Source: Chloroflexota bacterium (GTDB taxonomy: Bacteria > Chloroflexota > Anaerolineae > 4572-78 > J111). From it: a stretch of DNA of 10,967 nucleotides. Under the pieces are notes generated by a model. That model was not told where the DNA came from and made no database searches. It saw nothing but the letters and a program-made list of their open reading frames with translations. Position 1 is the stretch's first letter, and every line of letters begins with the position of its first letter. Positions 1 through 7,341 of this stretch are shown here, piece after piece. The stretch lies in assembly GCA_003694775.1 (NCBI GenBank), contig RFJV01000152.1, forward strand, positions 1-10,967, read 5' to 3'. A program made the translations under genes and the position numbers.

Positions 1-1
1 G

Positions 2-775
2 CTCACCGAAAAGCTGGCCTACCGCTGGTCGACCGGCTGGTCTCAGGGCAGTCTCAATCCGGTGAACCTGGACAGCTATCCCCGCTACGCCGTTCACGGT
101 GGGATGGCGGCCCTGGCCGCGTATCTGGCCCGCGAGCTGGATATCCGGCTCCGCACGCGGCTGGTCGGCCTGACCCCGACCGGCAACGGCTGGCTGTGCC
201 AGACCGATACCGGGACGGAGATTTCTGCCAGGGCGGTCATTCTGACCCCGCCGGTACCGCAATCGCTGGAGATTCTGGGCCACAGCCGCATTTCCCTGCC
301 CGACGAGGACCGGGCCGCCCTGGAAAAAATCACCTATGCCCCCTGTCTGGCGGGCGTGTTCCGGCTCAGCGGTCCTATCCACCTGCCGGAGCCGGGCGCC
401 ATTCAGCACTCTTATGCGCCCGTCACCTGGATTGCGGACAACCAGCAGAAGGGCATCTCCCCCGATGCGCCGGTGGTGACCGTGCAGGCCAGCGAGGCGT
501 TCAGCCGGGAATATTGGGACGCGGCCAATGCCCAAATCCTGCGGAAGCTGGGACTCAGCTTCAAGGCCTATCTGGGGCGCACCAGCCAGATTCTGCAGGC
601 CCGGCTTATCCGGTGGCCCTTTGCCCGGCCCACCCAGTTTTTCCCGCAGACCTGCTTCCAACCCGCCGACCTGCCGCGGCTGGTGTTTGCCGGCGATGCC
701 TTTGGCGCCGCCCGGATTGAGGGCGCAGTGCTTTCCGGCGCAGACGCGGCCACGGTGCTGATACAGGAACTGTGA
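2..775 (+). CDS. Renalase-like FAD-dependent oxidoreductase (5' truncated by window edge)
   Basis: The frame is open from base 2 and ends at TGA 773-775, so the gene starts outside the window. A GTG at 62 is in frame, but readable protein precedes it and I see no reason to start there. About 257 codons are visible. What can be seen is the C-terminal part of a flavin amine-oxidase/renalase fold: a GGMAALAAYLA helix, a substrate-domain strand ending VILTPPVPQ, a TWIADNQQKG segment, an RWPFARP segment, and the closing FAD-binding stretch LVFAGDAFGAARIEGAVLSG followed by a helix to the end. The N-terminal dinucleotide-binding GxGxxG is off the window. Characterised renalases oxidise abnormal dihydro-NAD(P) isomers; whether this one does is unknown. 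A more general amine-oxidase-type dehydrogenase is the main alternative. Its stop overlaps the next gene's GTG start (GTGA), so the two are probably translationally coupled. Confidence 0.8.
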   Translation, partial: LTEKLAYRWSTGWSQGSLNPVNLDSYPRYAVHGGMAALAAYLARELDIRLRTRLVGLTPTGNGWLCQTDTGTEISARAVILTPPVPQSLEILGHSRISLPDEDRAALEKITYAPCLAGVFRLSGPIHLPEPGAIQHSYAPVTWIADNQQKGISPDAPVVTVQASEAFSREYWDAANAQILRKLGLSFKAYLGRTSQILQARLIRWPFARPTQFFPQTCFQPADLPRLVFAGDAFGAARIEGAVLSGADAATVLIQEL

Positions 776-1890
776 ACATCGCCCTGCTGGAACCGTATTT
801 TACCGGCTCGCACGCGGCCTGGGCCAGAGACTACGCCCGGTACAGCCGTCACCGGGTGCAGATTTTTTCTCTGCCGGGCCGGTTCTGGAAATGGCGGATG
901 CACGGCGGGGCCGTAACCCTGGCCCGCCGCTTCCTGGCCTCCGGCTTCCGGCCCGACCTGCTTCTGGCAACCGATATGCTGGACCTGACCACCTTCCTGG
1001 CCCTGACCCGCCGCCAGACCGGCGACATCCCCGCGGCCATCTACTTTCACGAAAACCAGCTTTCTTACCCCTGGTCCCCCAATGACCGGGATGTGCGCCA
1101 GAACCGGGACCGGCATTACGGCTTCATCAACTACGCCTCGGCTCTGGCCGCGGACGCGGTTTTCTTCAACTCCCGCTACCATCTGGACAGCTTTCTGGCA
1201 GAACTGCACCGGTTTCTGAAGCACTTTCCCGACTGCAACGAGCTGGAAACCGTACCCGCCATCCGGCAAAAGGCCCGTGTGCTTCCGCTGGGGCTGGAGC
1301 TAACCGCGCTGGATGCCTGCCGGCCCGCGTCCGCGGGTCGAACAGGCAAGCCGGCCCTGATTTTATGGAACCATCGCTGGGAGTACGACAAGAATCCGGC
1401 AGACTTTTTCCGCGCCCTGGAAATTTTGGCCGGGCAGGGGCTGGAATTTGAAGTGGCCGTACTGGGAGAGAATTTCCGGCAGAAGCCGGAGGAGTTTTTG
1501 CGGGCGGAACAGTCGCTGGGCCGGCGGGTGGTGCAGATGGGGTATGCGGCCAGCCTGGCAGAGTACGCGGCCTGGCTGTGGCAGGCCGACCTACTGCCGG
1601 TGACCTCCGTTCAGGATTTTTTCGGCATCAGTGTGATGCAGGCCATCTACTGCCACTGCTACCCCCTGCTTCCCGACCGGCTGGCCTACCCGGAACTCAT
1701 CCCGGCAGACCTGCATGCCCGTCACCTGTACCGGGATTTTGACGACCTGCTCCAGCGGCTGGCCGCGGCCATCACCGGGATTGACGCTGTCCGGCAGTAC
1801 AGTTTGCGGCACGTTGCCGCGGCCTACCGCTGGGAAGCTATGGCCCCCCGCTACGATGCCGAATTCGAGAGGGTGGCTACGGGTTCTTAA
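772..1890 (+). CDS. DUF3524 / QTMAN-like glycosyltransferase (tRNA-queuosine mannosyltransferase family)
   Basis: This 372-residue protein starts at GTG 772, which overlaps the previous stop by 4 bp, and ends at TAA 1888-1890. The N-terminal half matches from memory the DUF3524 domain of human GTDC1/[15 protein letters not shown] near residues 5-14, the signature FHENQLSYP at 92-100, and [19 protein letters not shown] at 116-134. The C-terminal half looks like a GT4-type GT-B nucleotide-sugar domain: [14 protein letters not shown] around 196-209, VAVLGENF around 228-235, then [19 protein letters not shown] (281-299) and LAYPELIP. The human enzyme adds mannose to queuosine in the anticodon of tRNA-Asp in the cytoplasm. 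The acceptor and sugar donor here are inferred only from family membership. The usual EX7E motif reads D282-x7-Q290, a conservative plus a non-conservative change. The 3' end overlaps convergent uppS by 14 bp. Family call is fairly sure; substrate is not. Confidence 0.82.
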   Translation: MNIALLEPYFTGSHAAWARDYARYSRHRVQIFSLPGRFWKWRMHGGAVTLARRFLASGFRPDLLLATDMLDLTTFLALTRRQTGDIPAAIYFHENQLSYPWSPNDRDVRQNRDRHYGFINYASALAADAVFFNSRYHLDSFLAELHRFLKHFPDCNELETVPAIRQKARVLPLGLELTALDACRPASAGRTGKPALILWNHRWEYDKNPADFFRALEILAGQGLEFEVAVLGENFRQKPEEFLRAEQSLGRRVVQMGYAASLAEYAAWLWQADLLPVTSVQDFFGISVMQAIYCHCYPLLPDRLAYPELIPADLHARHLYRDFDDLLQRLAAAITGIDAVRQYSLRHVAAAYRWEAMAPRYDAEFERVATGS

Positions 1891-2656
1891 CCCCGCCAAA
1901 CCGCCGTTCGCGCTGGCTGAAGGCCCGCAAAGCCTGGTAGTACTCATCCTTGCCAAAATCGGGCCAGTAGGTTTCGGTGATGTAGTACTCGGCGTAGGCG
2001 GCCTGCCAGATAAGGAAATTGCTGGTGCGGAACTCGCCGCTGGTGCGGATAATCAGGTCCGGGTCGGGGGAGCCGGCGGTGTACATGTACTGGCTCAGCA
2101 GTTCCTCGGACACGTCTTCGGGCCGGACGTTGTCTTCAATCATCCGCCGGACGGCATGCACAATTTCCGCCCGTCCGCCGTAGTTAAAGGCGACATTCAA
2201 AATCAGGCGGTCGTTGTTTTTGGTCAGCTCAATGGCATCCAGCACCTTCTGCCGCAGAGACGGGTCAATCCGGTCCAGCTGGCCGATATGGCGAAGCTGA
2301 ACGCCGTTTTTATGCAGGTCCATCAGCTCCCGGTCGATAACGTTTTCCAGGATGCGCATCAGGCCCTGCACCTCCATCGGTGGGCGCTTCCAGTTTTCGG
2401 TAGAAAAGGCGTAAATGGTCAGCATTTTTACGCCAAACTCCACCGATGCCTCCAGAATACGGCGCAGGTTTTCTGTGCCGGCCTTGTGGCCTTCCAGACG
2501 GTGCTTGCCCCGTTCTTTGGCCCAACGCCCGTTGCCGTCCATGATGATGCCAACGTGGTACGGCGGGTTTTCCAGAGGCGGGTACTTTGCTTCGGATGAT
2601 TGTTCTGCCGTTTCGGCGGCTTCAACCGTGTCTTCCACCGTGTCTTGCGTTGCCAT
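1877..2656 (-). CDS. uppS: Isoprenyl transferase (undecaprenyl diphosphate synthase, cis-prenyltransferase)
   Basis: It condenses isopentenyl diphosphate onto an allylic primer in cis to make the long-chain carrier lipid for peptidoglycan and surface glycans, acting at the cytoplasmic face of the membrane. From ATG 2656 it is 259 residues, near the usual ~250. Family motifs are intact: [10 protein letters not shown] with catalytic Asp40, EGHKAG (55-60), [20 protein letters not shown], and the C-terminal [33 protein letters not shown] and RERRFGG. The first ~30 residues are an acidic, Glu/Thr-rich extension with no counterpart in the conserved domain. The ATG lies 20 nt after the upstream stop, with only a weak GAGA upstream. 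An in-frame GTG at 2710, overlapping the upstream gene with AAGGA 12 nt before it, would give 277 residues and is the alternative. The stop (TAG at 1877-1879) lies inside the opposite-strand glycosyltransferase gene. Confidence 0.93.
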   Translation of the reverse strand: MATQDTVEDTVEAAETAEQSSEAKYPPLENPPYHVGIIMDGNGRWAKERGKHRLEGHKAGTENLRRILEASVEFGVKMLTIYAFSTENWKRPPMEVQGLMRILENVIDRELMDLHKNGVQLRHIGQLDRIDPSLRQKVLDAIELTKNNDRLILNVAFNYGGRAEIVHAVRRMIEDNVRPEDVSEELLSQYMYTAGSPDPDLIIRTSGEFRTSNFLIWQAAYAEYYITETYWPDFGKDEYYQALRAFSQRERRFGGVKNP

Positions 2657-2676
2657 CGTTCTCGACAGATAGTCTT

Positions 2677-3771
2677 TTAGATTTTTCGCTCCACTAGATA
2701 TTCTGCCCACTGAATTAGCAAATCCTTATAGTGTGATGGGGCCAGAGGGTCGAGCAGAGGAATGGCTTCCTCCACGTACTTTCTGGCCAGTTTTTGGGTG
2801 TATTCAATGCCGCCCAGGTCGCGCAGGAGGTTGGCGGCGGTTAAAATCTCCTGTTCGCTGGCCTGCGGGTTGCCCAGAATGCGCCGGAGCGCGGCCCGCT
2901 GTTCCGGCGTGGCGTTCTGGAACGCCTTCAGGGTGATAAGGGTCGACTTGCCCTCGCGGATGTCGGAGCCGACGGGCTTGCCCAGCCGCCGCTCGTCGCC
3001 CACAATGCCCAGGATGTCGTCCTGAAGCTGGAACGCAGTACCGCATTGACTGCAGAACCGGGCGATGTTGACCACCAGCGGGTCTTCCAGGGTCACATCC
3101 CCCAAACCGATGGCCGCGCCGGCGCGTCCGGCAAACTCGTACAGGGCGCCGGTTTTTTTCCAGAGCATATCCAGAATGTCGGCCTCGGAAATCTGGTCTA
3201 CGGAGCGCTTGGAGTACTGGACGTCCAGCGTTTCGCCGGCAATGAGGGTGGGGGCCAGCCGGGCGGTCAGGTAGGTGAGCAGGTTCAGCACCAGGAGCGC
3301 GTCCACCCCGCGTTCCTGGGCCGCTTCGGCCATCAGGAAGATTTGCCAGGCCTGCTGAAGGTCGCCGGTCAGCAGGGCGATGGTCAGGCCGTAGTGGGCC
3401 GCCTCGGCCTCGCTGTGGCCCATTTCGCGGCGGGCAATTTCGGCATACTGGGTATGGACGGTCGGTACGCCGCGGCGTTTTTCATCCCGGTCGATGATGT
3501 CGTCGTGGACCAGGGTCCAGGTATGGAAGACTTCCACCGCCGCGGCGGCAGGGATGGCGACCTCTTCATCGCCGCCGACTGCGCCACAGCTCAACAGCAG
3601 AACAACGGGGCGCAGGGATTTCCCTCCACCTTTGATATAGCTGTACACCGCCGAGCGGATATGCTCTGGCTCGAACAGGTCGGCATACTTTTTCTGCATC
3701 AGGTGGGCGTAGACTTTTTCTTTACGCGTGCGAATGGCTTCCAGAAGCCCATCGAATTTTTGCTGGCTCAC
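2677..3771 (-). CDS. All-trans polyprenyl diphosphate synthase (short-chain, FPP/GGPP-type suspected)
   Basis: This class I prenyltransferase elongates DMAPP-derived primers with IPP. I chose GTG 3771 (364 residues) because GAGGA sits 6 nt upstream and the start falls 20 nt after the preceding gene's stop. The open frame continues upstream to 3849 but overlaps that gene. Motifs: GGGKSLRP (48-55) for IPP binding, first Asp-rich motif DDIID (90-94), and second Asp-rich region [13 protein letters not shown] (247-259) followed by [12 protein letters not shown]. The fifth residue before the first Asp motif is Trp85. A bulky aromatic there limits product length in characterised enzymes of this family, so FPP or GGPP is the likely product; this is inference. 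The second motif is of the DDxxGxxGD kind, known in several actinobacterial and archaeal relatives. Its neighbours, a squalene/phytoene-synthase-like gene upstream and uppS downstream, suggest it supplies prenyl diphosphate to one or both. Confidence 0.92.
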   Translation of the reverse strand: MSQQKFDGLLEAIRTRKEKVYAHLMQKKYADLFEPEHIRSAVYSYIKGGGKSLRPVVLLLSCGAVGGDEEVAIPAAAAVEVFHTWTLVHDDIIDRDEKRRGVPTVHTQYAEIARREMGHSEAEAAHYGLTIALLTGDLQQAWQIFLMAEAAQERGVDALLVLNLLTYLTARLAPTLIAGETLDVQYSKRSVDQISEADILDMLWKKTGALYEFAGRAGAAIGLGDVTLEDPLVVNIARFCSQCGTAFQLQDDILGIVGDERRLGKPVGSDIREGKSTLITLKAFQNATPEQRAALRRILGNPQASEQEILTAANLLRDLGGIEYTQKLARKYVEEAIPLLDPLAPSHYKDLLIQWAEYLVERKI

Positions 3772-3791
3772 GGTTTGTCCTCGTGAAAATA

Positions 3792-4781
3792 TCAGTAGAT
3801 TGGCCGGTTCAGGGTGGAATAGTATCGGTTCAACCAGCGGTTCGACCACCCCAGCAGGGTGGTATCCCGGACAATAGCTTTGACTTCGGTTCGGCTCATT
3901 TTGGCTTCATCGCGCAGAACATTGAGATTATCGCGGCTAATGGCCAGGGTGCGGACGGCGAAAAAGAGCGGCCACACGCAGAACAGGCGGATGCGGTGCT
4001 GGGTGCGGGGCAGGGTTTTGATGTATTCCAGGCCGTTCTGCAGGTGACGCTCGGCTTTGTCGGCCAGCATTTTGACCACCTCCAGGGCCTTGTCTTCAAA
4101 GCCGGGGGCAAAAAGCTGGTCGGCGGTAATGCCTACCTGGGCCAGGAACGTGCGAGGGACAAAAATCCAGCCCCGCTCGTAATCCCGGCGCAGGCCGCGA
4201 ATCACATTGACGGTTTGCAGAGCCAAACCAAACTCTCTGGATAAGGGTAGCAGGTAATCTTTTCTTTGTCGAATGCGGGGGGAGTACCAGGAGAAAATAT
4301 CGGTCAGCAGGTAGCCTACCAGACCGGCCACCTGGTGCATATAGTCGTCCAGGTCGGCCTCGGTGGTGACGTGCGGTCCCTGTCTCTGCCAGCGGGCCAT
4401 GCCCAGGGTGGTTTCCTGCACCCGCTCGATGATGAACCCGGCCACATCGGGGGGCTGGGCGTTCAGGAGGTCAATCAGGCAGTCCGCATTTTGGGCCACG
4501 TAGACTTCGGGGTCGGTGGGGTCCAGGTCGGTAATCCGGCTGGTCAGGGCCTGCGGCGGCTGTTTGCCGGCCAGAATGTCGCTCCACAGCTCCAGGAGGG
4601 CCACTTTGCGGCTGGCTTCCATGGTGGGGTGGTCTTCCAGGCAGTCCGATACCCGCAGGAGCAGGTAGGCCAGCATCACGGCATCGCGAATTTCGCCCGG
4701 CAACTGCTCGATGGACAGGGTGAAGGTGCGGCTGACCATCCGGAGCATTTGAACATAGGGGTTATTATCGTTGGCTCGCAT
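3792..4781 (-). CDS. Squalene/phytoene synthase family protein with altered second Asp-rich motif
   Basis: Enzymes of this family join two prenyl diphosphates head to head to give squalene, dehydrosqualene or phytoene. From ATG 4781 the protein is 329 residues. That start has AAAGAGA about 6 nt upstream, while ATG 4799 and TTG 4823 lack a ribosome site. It resembles the eukaryotic-type squalene synthases more than CrtB: VSRTFTLSIEQLP near 16-28, LLLRVSDCLED (40-50) with an intact first motif DxxED, MHQVAGLVG (148-156), NVIRGLRRDYERGW (192-205), and a C-terminal FCVWPLFFAVRTLA resembling the FCAIPQ region of squalene synthase. Two usually catalytic positions differ: the VAG-preceding Tyr is Gln150, and the first Asp of the second motif is Gly196, leaving Asp200. 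No C-terminal membrane anchor is evident. It may be catalytically divergent, or a partner of another enzyme. It lies 206 nt after frr and 20 nt before the prenyl synthase gene. Confidence 0.88.
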   Translation of the reverse strand: MRANDNNPYVQMLRMVSRTFTLSIEQLPGEIRDAVMLAYLLLRVSDCLEDHPTMEASRKVALLELWSDILAGKQPPQALTSRITDLDPTDPEVYVAQNADCLIDLLNAQPPDVAGFIIERVQETTLGMARWQRQGPHVTTEADLDDYMHQVAGLVGYLLTDIFSWYSPRIRQRKDYLLPLSREFGLALQTVNVIRGLRRDYERGWIFVPRTFLAQVGITADQLFAPGFEDKALEVVKMLADKAERHLQNGLEYIKTLPRTQHRIRLFCVWPLFFAVRTLAISRDNLNVLRDEAKMSRTEVKAIVRDTTLLGWSNRWLNRYYSTLNRPIY

Positions 4782-4900
4782 TAACAATCTCTTTAACATC
4801 AACGGTGGCAACAGCAAGGGCAACCCGGTGATTTTCTGGCGGGTTTCACGTTCATTGCTACGACAACCGAAATTGCCGCACTCCCCTGACGATACGGGGG

Positions 4901-4926
4901 GTAGGGCGACATTAATGCCGCCCTAC
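4901..4926. repeat. Palindromic element in the frr to squalene-synthase-like gap
   Basis: GTAGGGCG (4901-4908) and CGCCCTAC (4919-4926) are perfect 8-bp inverted repeats around a 10-nt centre that itself contains CATTAATG. A T-run (atttttat) follows on the + strand, but no + strand gene precedes it, so a terminator role is doubtful. Its compact symmetric form resembles dispersed REP- or MITE-like elements. I see only one copy in this window. The rest of the 206-bp gap (4782-4987) shows no gene and no convincing - strand promoter. Confidence 0.5.
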
Positions 4927-4965
4927 GGATTTTTATCATATCGTTTGCCGGTAAATCTTTGCCGG

Positions 4966-4985
4966 CCGGCCCATTTTCGGGCCGG
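4966..4985 (-). terminator. Hairpin just after frr stop (no U-tract)
   Basis: CCGGCCC (4966-4972) and GGGCCGG (4979-4985) form a perfect 7-bp GC stem around a 6-nt loop, beginning 3 nt past the frr stop codon on the - strand. No run of T follows on that strand, so it does not meet the criteria of a strong intrinsic terminator. It could stabilise the transcript end, cause partial termination, or act as a processing barrier before the squalene/phytoene-synthase-like gene. Confidence 0.4.
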
Positions 4986-4987
4986 GG

Positions 4988-5545
4988 CTAAATTTCCAAA
5001 ATCTCCTTTTCTTTGGCCTTCCCGATTTTCTCGATTTTTTCGATGAATTCATCGGTCAATTTTTGCAGTTCGTCGCGGCCAAAGTAAAAGTCATCTTCGG
5101 TAATCATCTTTTCCTTTTCAAAACTGCGCAGGTCGTCGATGGCGGCCCGGCGGATGTTCCGGACGGCCACTTTGGCCTCCTCGATACGTTTGGACGCGGT
5201 CTTGATGAGGTCGCGGCGGCGTTCTTCGGTGAGGGTGGGAATCTGGAGGCGGATGATTTTACCGTCATTGTTGGGAGTCAGCCCCAGGTCCGACTGCATA
5301 ATGGCCCGTTCAATCGCTTTCATGGCCCCGGGGTCGTACGGCTTGATGGCGATGAGCTGGGGTTCCGGAACGCTGATGAGCGCCAGTTCGCGCAGGGCCG
5401 TTGGCACACCGTAATACTCCACCTGGAGGTTTTCAACCAGGCCGGTTGAGGCACGGCCCGTCCGCAGAGAAGCCAGGTCATGGGTCAGGGCTTCGACGGA
5501 TTTTTCCATATTCCTTCGGGCTTCGGCCAATGCATCATCTATCAT
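4988..5545 (-). CDS. frr: Ribosome recycling factor
   Basis: RRF works with EF-G in the cytoplasm to split the post-termination ribosome and free mRNA and tRNA. From ATG 5545 the protein has 185 residues, exactly the family's normal size. The start is fixed by GGAGG 7 nt upstream; the frame is open to 5698, but the upstream residues do not resemble RRF. Family features include the N-terminal helix with MEKSVEALTHDLASLRTGRAS, LVENLQVEYYGVPTAL, the domain II strand LIAIKPYD, LTPNNDGKIIRLQIPTLTEE, and the long C-terminal helix with VAVRNIRRAAIDDLR and ending KEKEILEI. It lies 47 nt after pyrH and is probably co-transcribed with it, the usual bacterial arrangement. A GC hairpin directly follows the stop. 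Confidence 0.97.
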   Translation of the reverse strand: MIDDALAEARRNMEKSVEALTHDLASLRTGRASTGLVENLQVEYYGVPTALRELALISVPEPQLIAIKPYDPGAMKAIERAIMQSDLGLTPNNDGKIIRLQIPTLTEERRRDLIKTASKRIEEAKVAVRNIRRAAIDDLRSFEKEKMITEDDFYFGRDELQKLTDEFIEKIEKIGKAKEKEILEI

Positions 5546-5592
5546 AGATTTGCCTCCATTTGCAGAATTTGGTGTTGGTGCTGTGGGTACTG

Positions 5593-6321
<729 letters not shown>

Positions 6322-6323
6322 CT

Positions 6324-6352
6324 ATTATAGATTGGTTTGCCAAAAATCACAA
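6324..6352 (-). promoter_or_regulatory. Candidate sigma-70 promoter for pyrH-frr
   Basis: On the - strand TTGTGA (6347-6352) and a consensus TATAAT (6324-6329) are separated by exactly 17 nt. It lies between the tsf terminator and the pyrH ATG. The expected transcript start, near 6317, would leave a leader of only about 8 nt and cut into the GGAG ribosome site, which is a reason for caution. Confidence 0.5.
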
Positions 6353-6360
6353 TATGACAG

Positions 6361-6393
6361 AAAAGCCGGAACAGTTTTGATGTTCCGGCTTTT
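6361..6393 (-). terminator. Rho-independent terminator after tsf
   Basis: A perfect 13-bp inverted repeat (AAAAGCCGGAACA and its complement) surrounds a 7-nt loop. The stem ends in A/T runs on both sides, so on the - strand the GC hairpin is followed by TTTT. It begins 9 nt after the tsf stop. Because it is symmetric it could also act on + strand transcripts, but no + strand gene lies nearby. Confidence 0.88.
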
Positions 6394-6402
6394 GCTACCC
6401 TC

Positions 6403-7275
6403 TCAGGCTCCCAGTTCAAACCTGGCGAAGCGCCGAACTTTCAGTTCTGCGCCGATTTCCTTTCCGGTCTTCTGGAGCAGTTGGCCGATGGTCAGACTGC
6501 TGTCCTTGACAAAGGCCTGGTTCAGCAGGACTGTTTCCTCGTACCATTTCTTGAGCTTGCCTTCGATGATGCGCTCCTTGATGTTGTCCGGCTTGGGGTC
6601 ATCGGCCAGTTGGGCGCGGTAGATGTTCTTTTCCGCCTCAATCACGTCAGCCGGAACGTCGGCCTCACTGACAAAGCGGGGCGAAGCGGCGGCAATCTGG
6701 AGAGCCAGGTCGTGCACCATTTCGGCAAAAACGGCATTCGACGGGTCTGCCCCGCCCACTTCGACCAGCACACCTACGCGGCCGCCCATATGCACGTAGC
6801 TGTCAATCAAGCCCTCGCCCTGCAGTTCAAAGCGCACGGCATCGCTGACGATGGTGTTTTCTCCCAACTTGGCGATGATTTCCTGAACCTTGTCCTGGAC
6901 GGTCTTTTCCGGCTCACCGGCGAACGGCGCGGCCAGCAGGTCGTCCTTGTTCTGGATAGCGGGCTGGGTGAGCACCTGGTTCAGCAGGGCGTCAACAAAC
7001 TGCTGGAAATCTTCGGTACGGGCCACAAAGTCGGTTTCGCAGCTGACCTTGACCATTGCCGCGGTTTTGCCGTCTTCGCTGACCACGGCTTTGACCAGCC
7101 CATCCCTGGCCTCACGGCTGGCCTTTTTAGCCGCCGCGGCCAAACCTTTCTTGCGCAGGTATTCAACAGCCTGCTCAATATCGCCGTTGGTTTCCTGCAG
7201 GGCCTTTTTACAGTCCAGTACACCGGCTCCGGTTGCTTCACGGAGCTGTTTAATATCTGCGGTTGAAATTGCCAC
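6403..7275 (-). CDS. tsf: Translation elongation factor Ts
   Basis: EF-Ts is the nucleotide exchange factor that removes GDP from EF-Tu. The protein has 290 residues, in the normal bacterial range. It starts at GTG 7275, with GGAGG about 5 nt upstream. The N-terminal UBA-like module reads ISTADIKQLREATGAGVLDCKKAL and continues to about residue 50. It is followed by the signature VSCETDFVARTEDFQ, with TDFVAR at 81-86, which contacts EF-Tu. The core dimerisation domain follows, and the C-terminus has NQAFVKDSSLTIGQLL and VRRFARFELG. It lies 66 nt downstream of rpsB in the standard rpsB-tsf operon, and a strong intrinsic terminator follows the stop. Confidence 0.97.
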   Translation of the reverse strand: MAISTADIKQLREATGAGVLDCKKALQETNGDIEQAVEYLRKKGLAAAAKKASREARDGLVKAVVSEDGKTAAMVKVSCETDFVARTEDFQQFVDALLNQVLTQPAIQNKDDLLAAPFAGEPEKTVQDKVQEIIAKLGENTIVSDAVRFELQGEGLIDSYVHMGGRVGVLVEVGGADPSNAVFAEMVHDLALQIAAASPRFVSEADVPADVIEAEKNIYRAQLADDPKPDNIKERIIEGKLKKWYEETVLLNQAFVKDSSLTIGQLLQKTGKEIGAELKVRRFARFELGA

Positions 7276-7310
7276 GGTTCCTCCAAACTTATCGACTGGC
7301 GAATTTGATA

Positions 7311-7326
7311 CGGCCTGAAACGGCCG
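7311..7326 (-). other. Small hairpin in the rpsB-tsf gap
   Basis: CGGCC (7311-7315) and GGCCG (7322-7326) can form a 5-bp stem with a 6-nt loop between the rpsB stop and the tsf ribosome site. It has no T-run. It could adjust the rpsB:tsf ratio or mRNA stability, but it is short enough to be chance in GC-rich DNA. Confidence 0.25.
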
Positions 7327-7341
7327 GTTGATGTTATCGGA

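Noticed and set aside
568..1269. - strand open frame (233 codons) over the oxidoreductase/glycosyltransferase junction
   Set aside because: Spans two real + strand genes and has no recognisable content.
1715..2599. Long + strand open frame (294 codons) opposite uppS and overlapping the glycosyltransferase gene
   Set aside because: It is antisense to a clear UppS with all family motifs, its translation resembles no family I know, and it is typical of shadow frames in GC-rich DNA.
3046..3786. Long + strand open frame (246 codons) opposite the prenyl synthase
   Set aside because: Antisense to a gene with both Asp-rich motifs; low-complexity Gly/Gln-rich translation without recognisable domains.
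4931..4940. TATGAT on the - strand as a -10 box for the squalene-synthase-like gene
   Set aside because: No acceptable -35 hexamer lies 15-19 nt upstream, so I did not list a promoter there.
6481..7266. + strand open frame (261 codons) opposite tsf
   Set aside because: Complete shadow of tsf, including its conserved domains; no independent evidence of coding.
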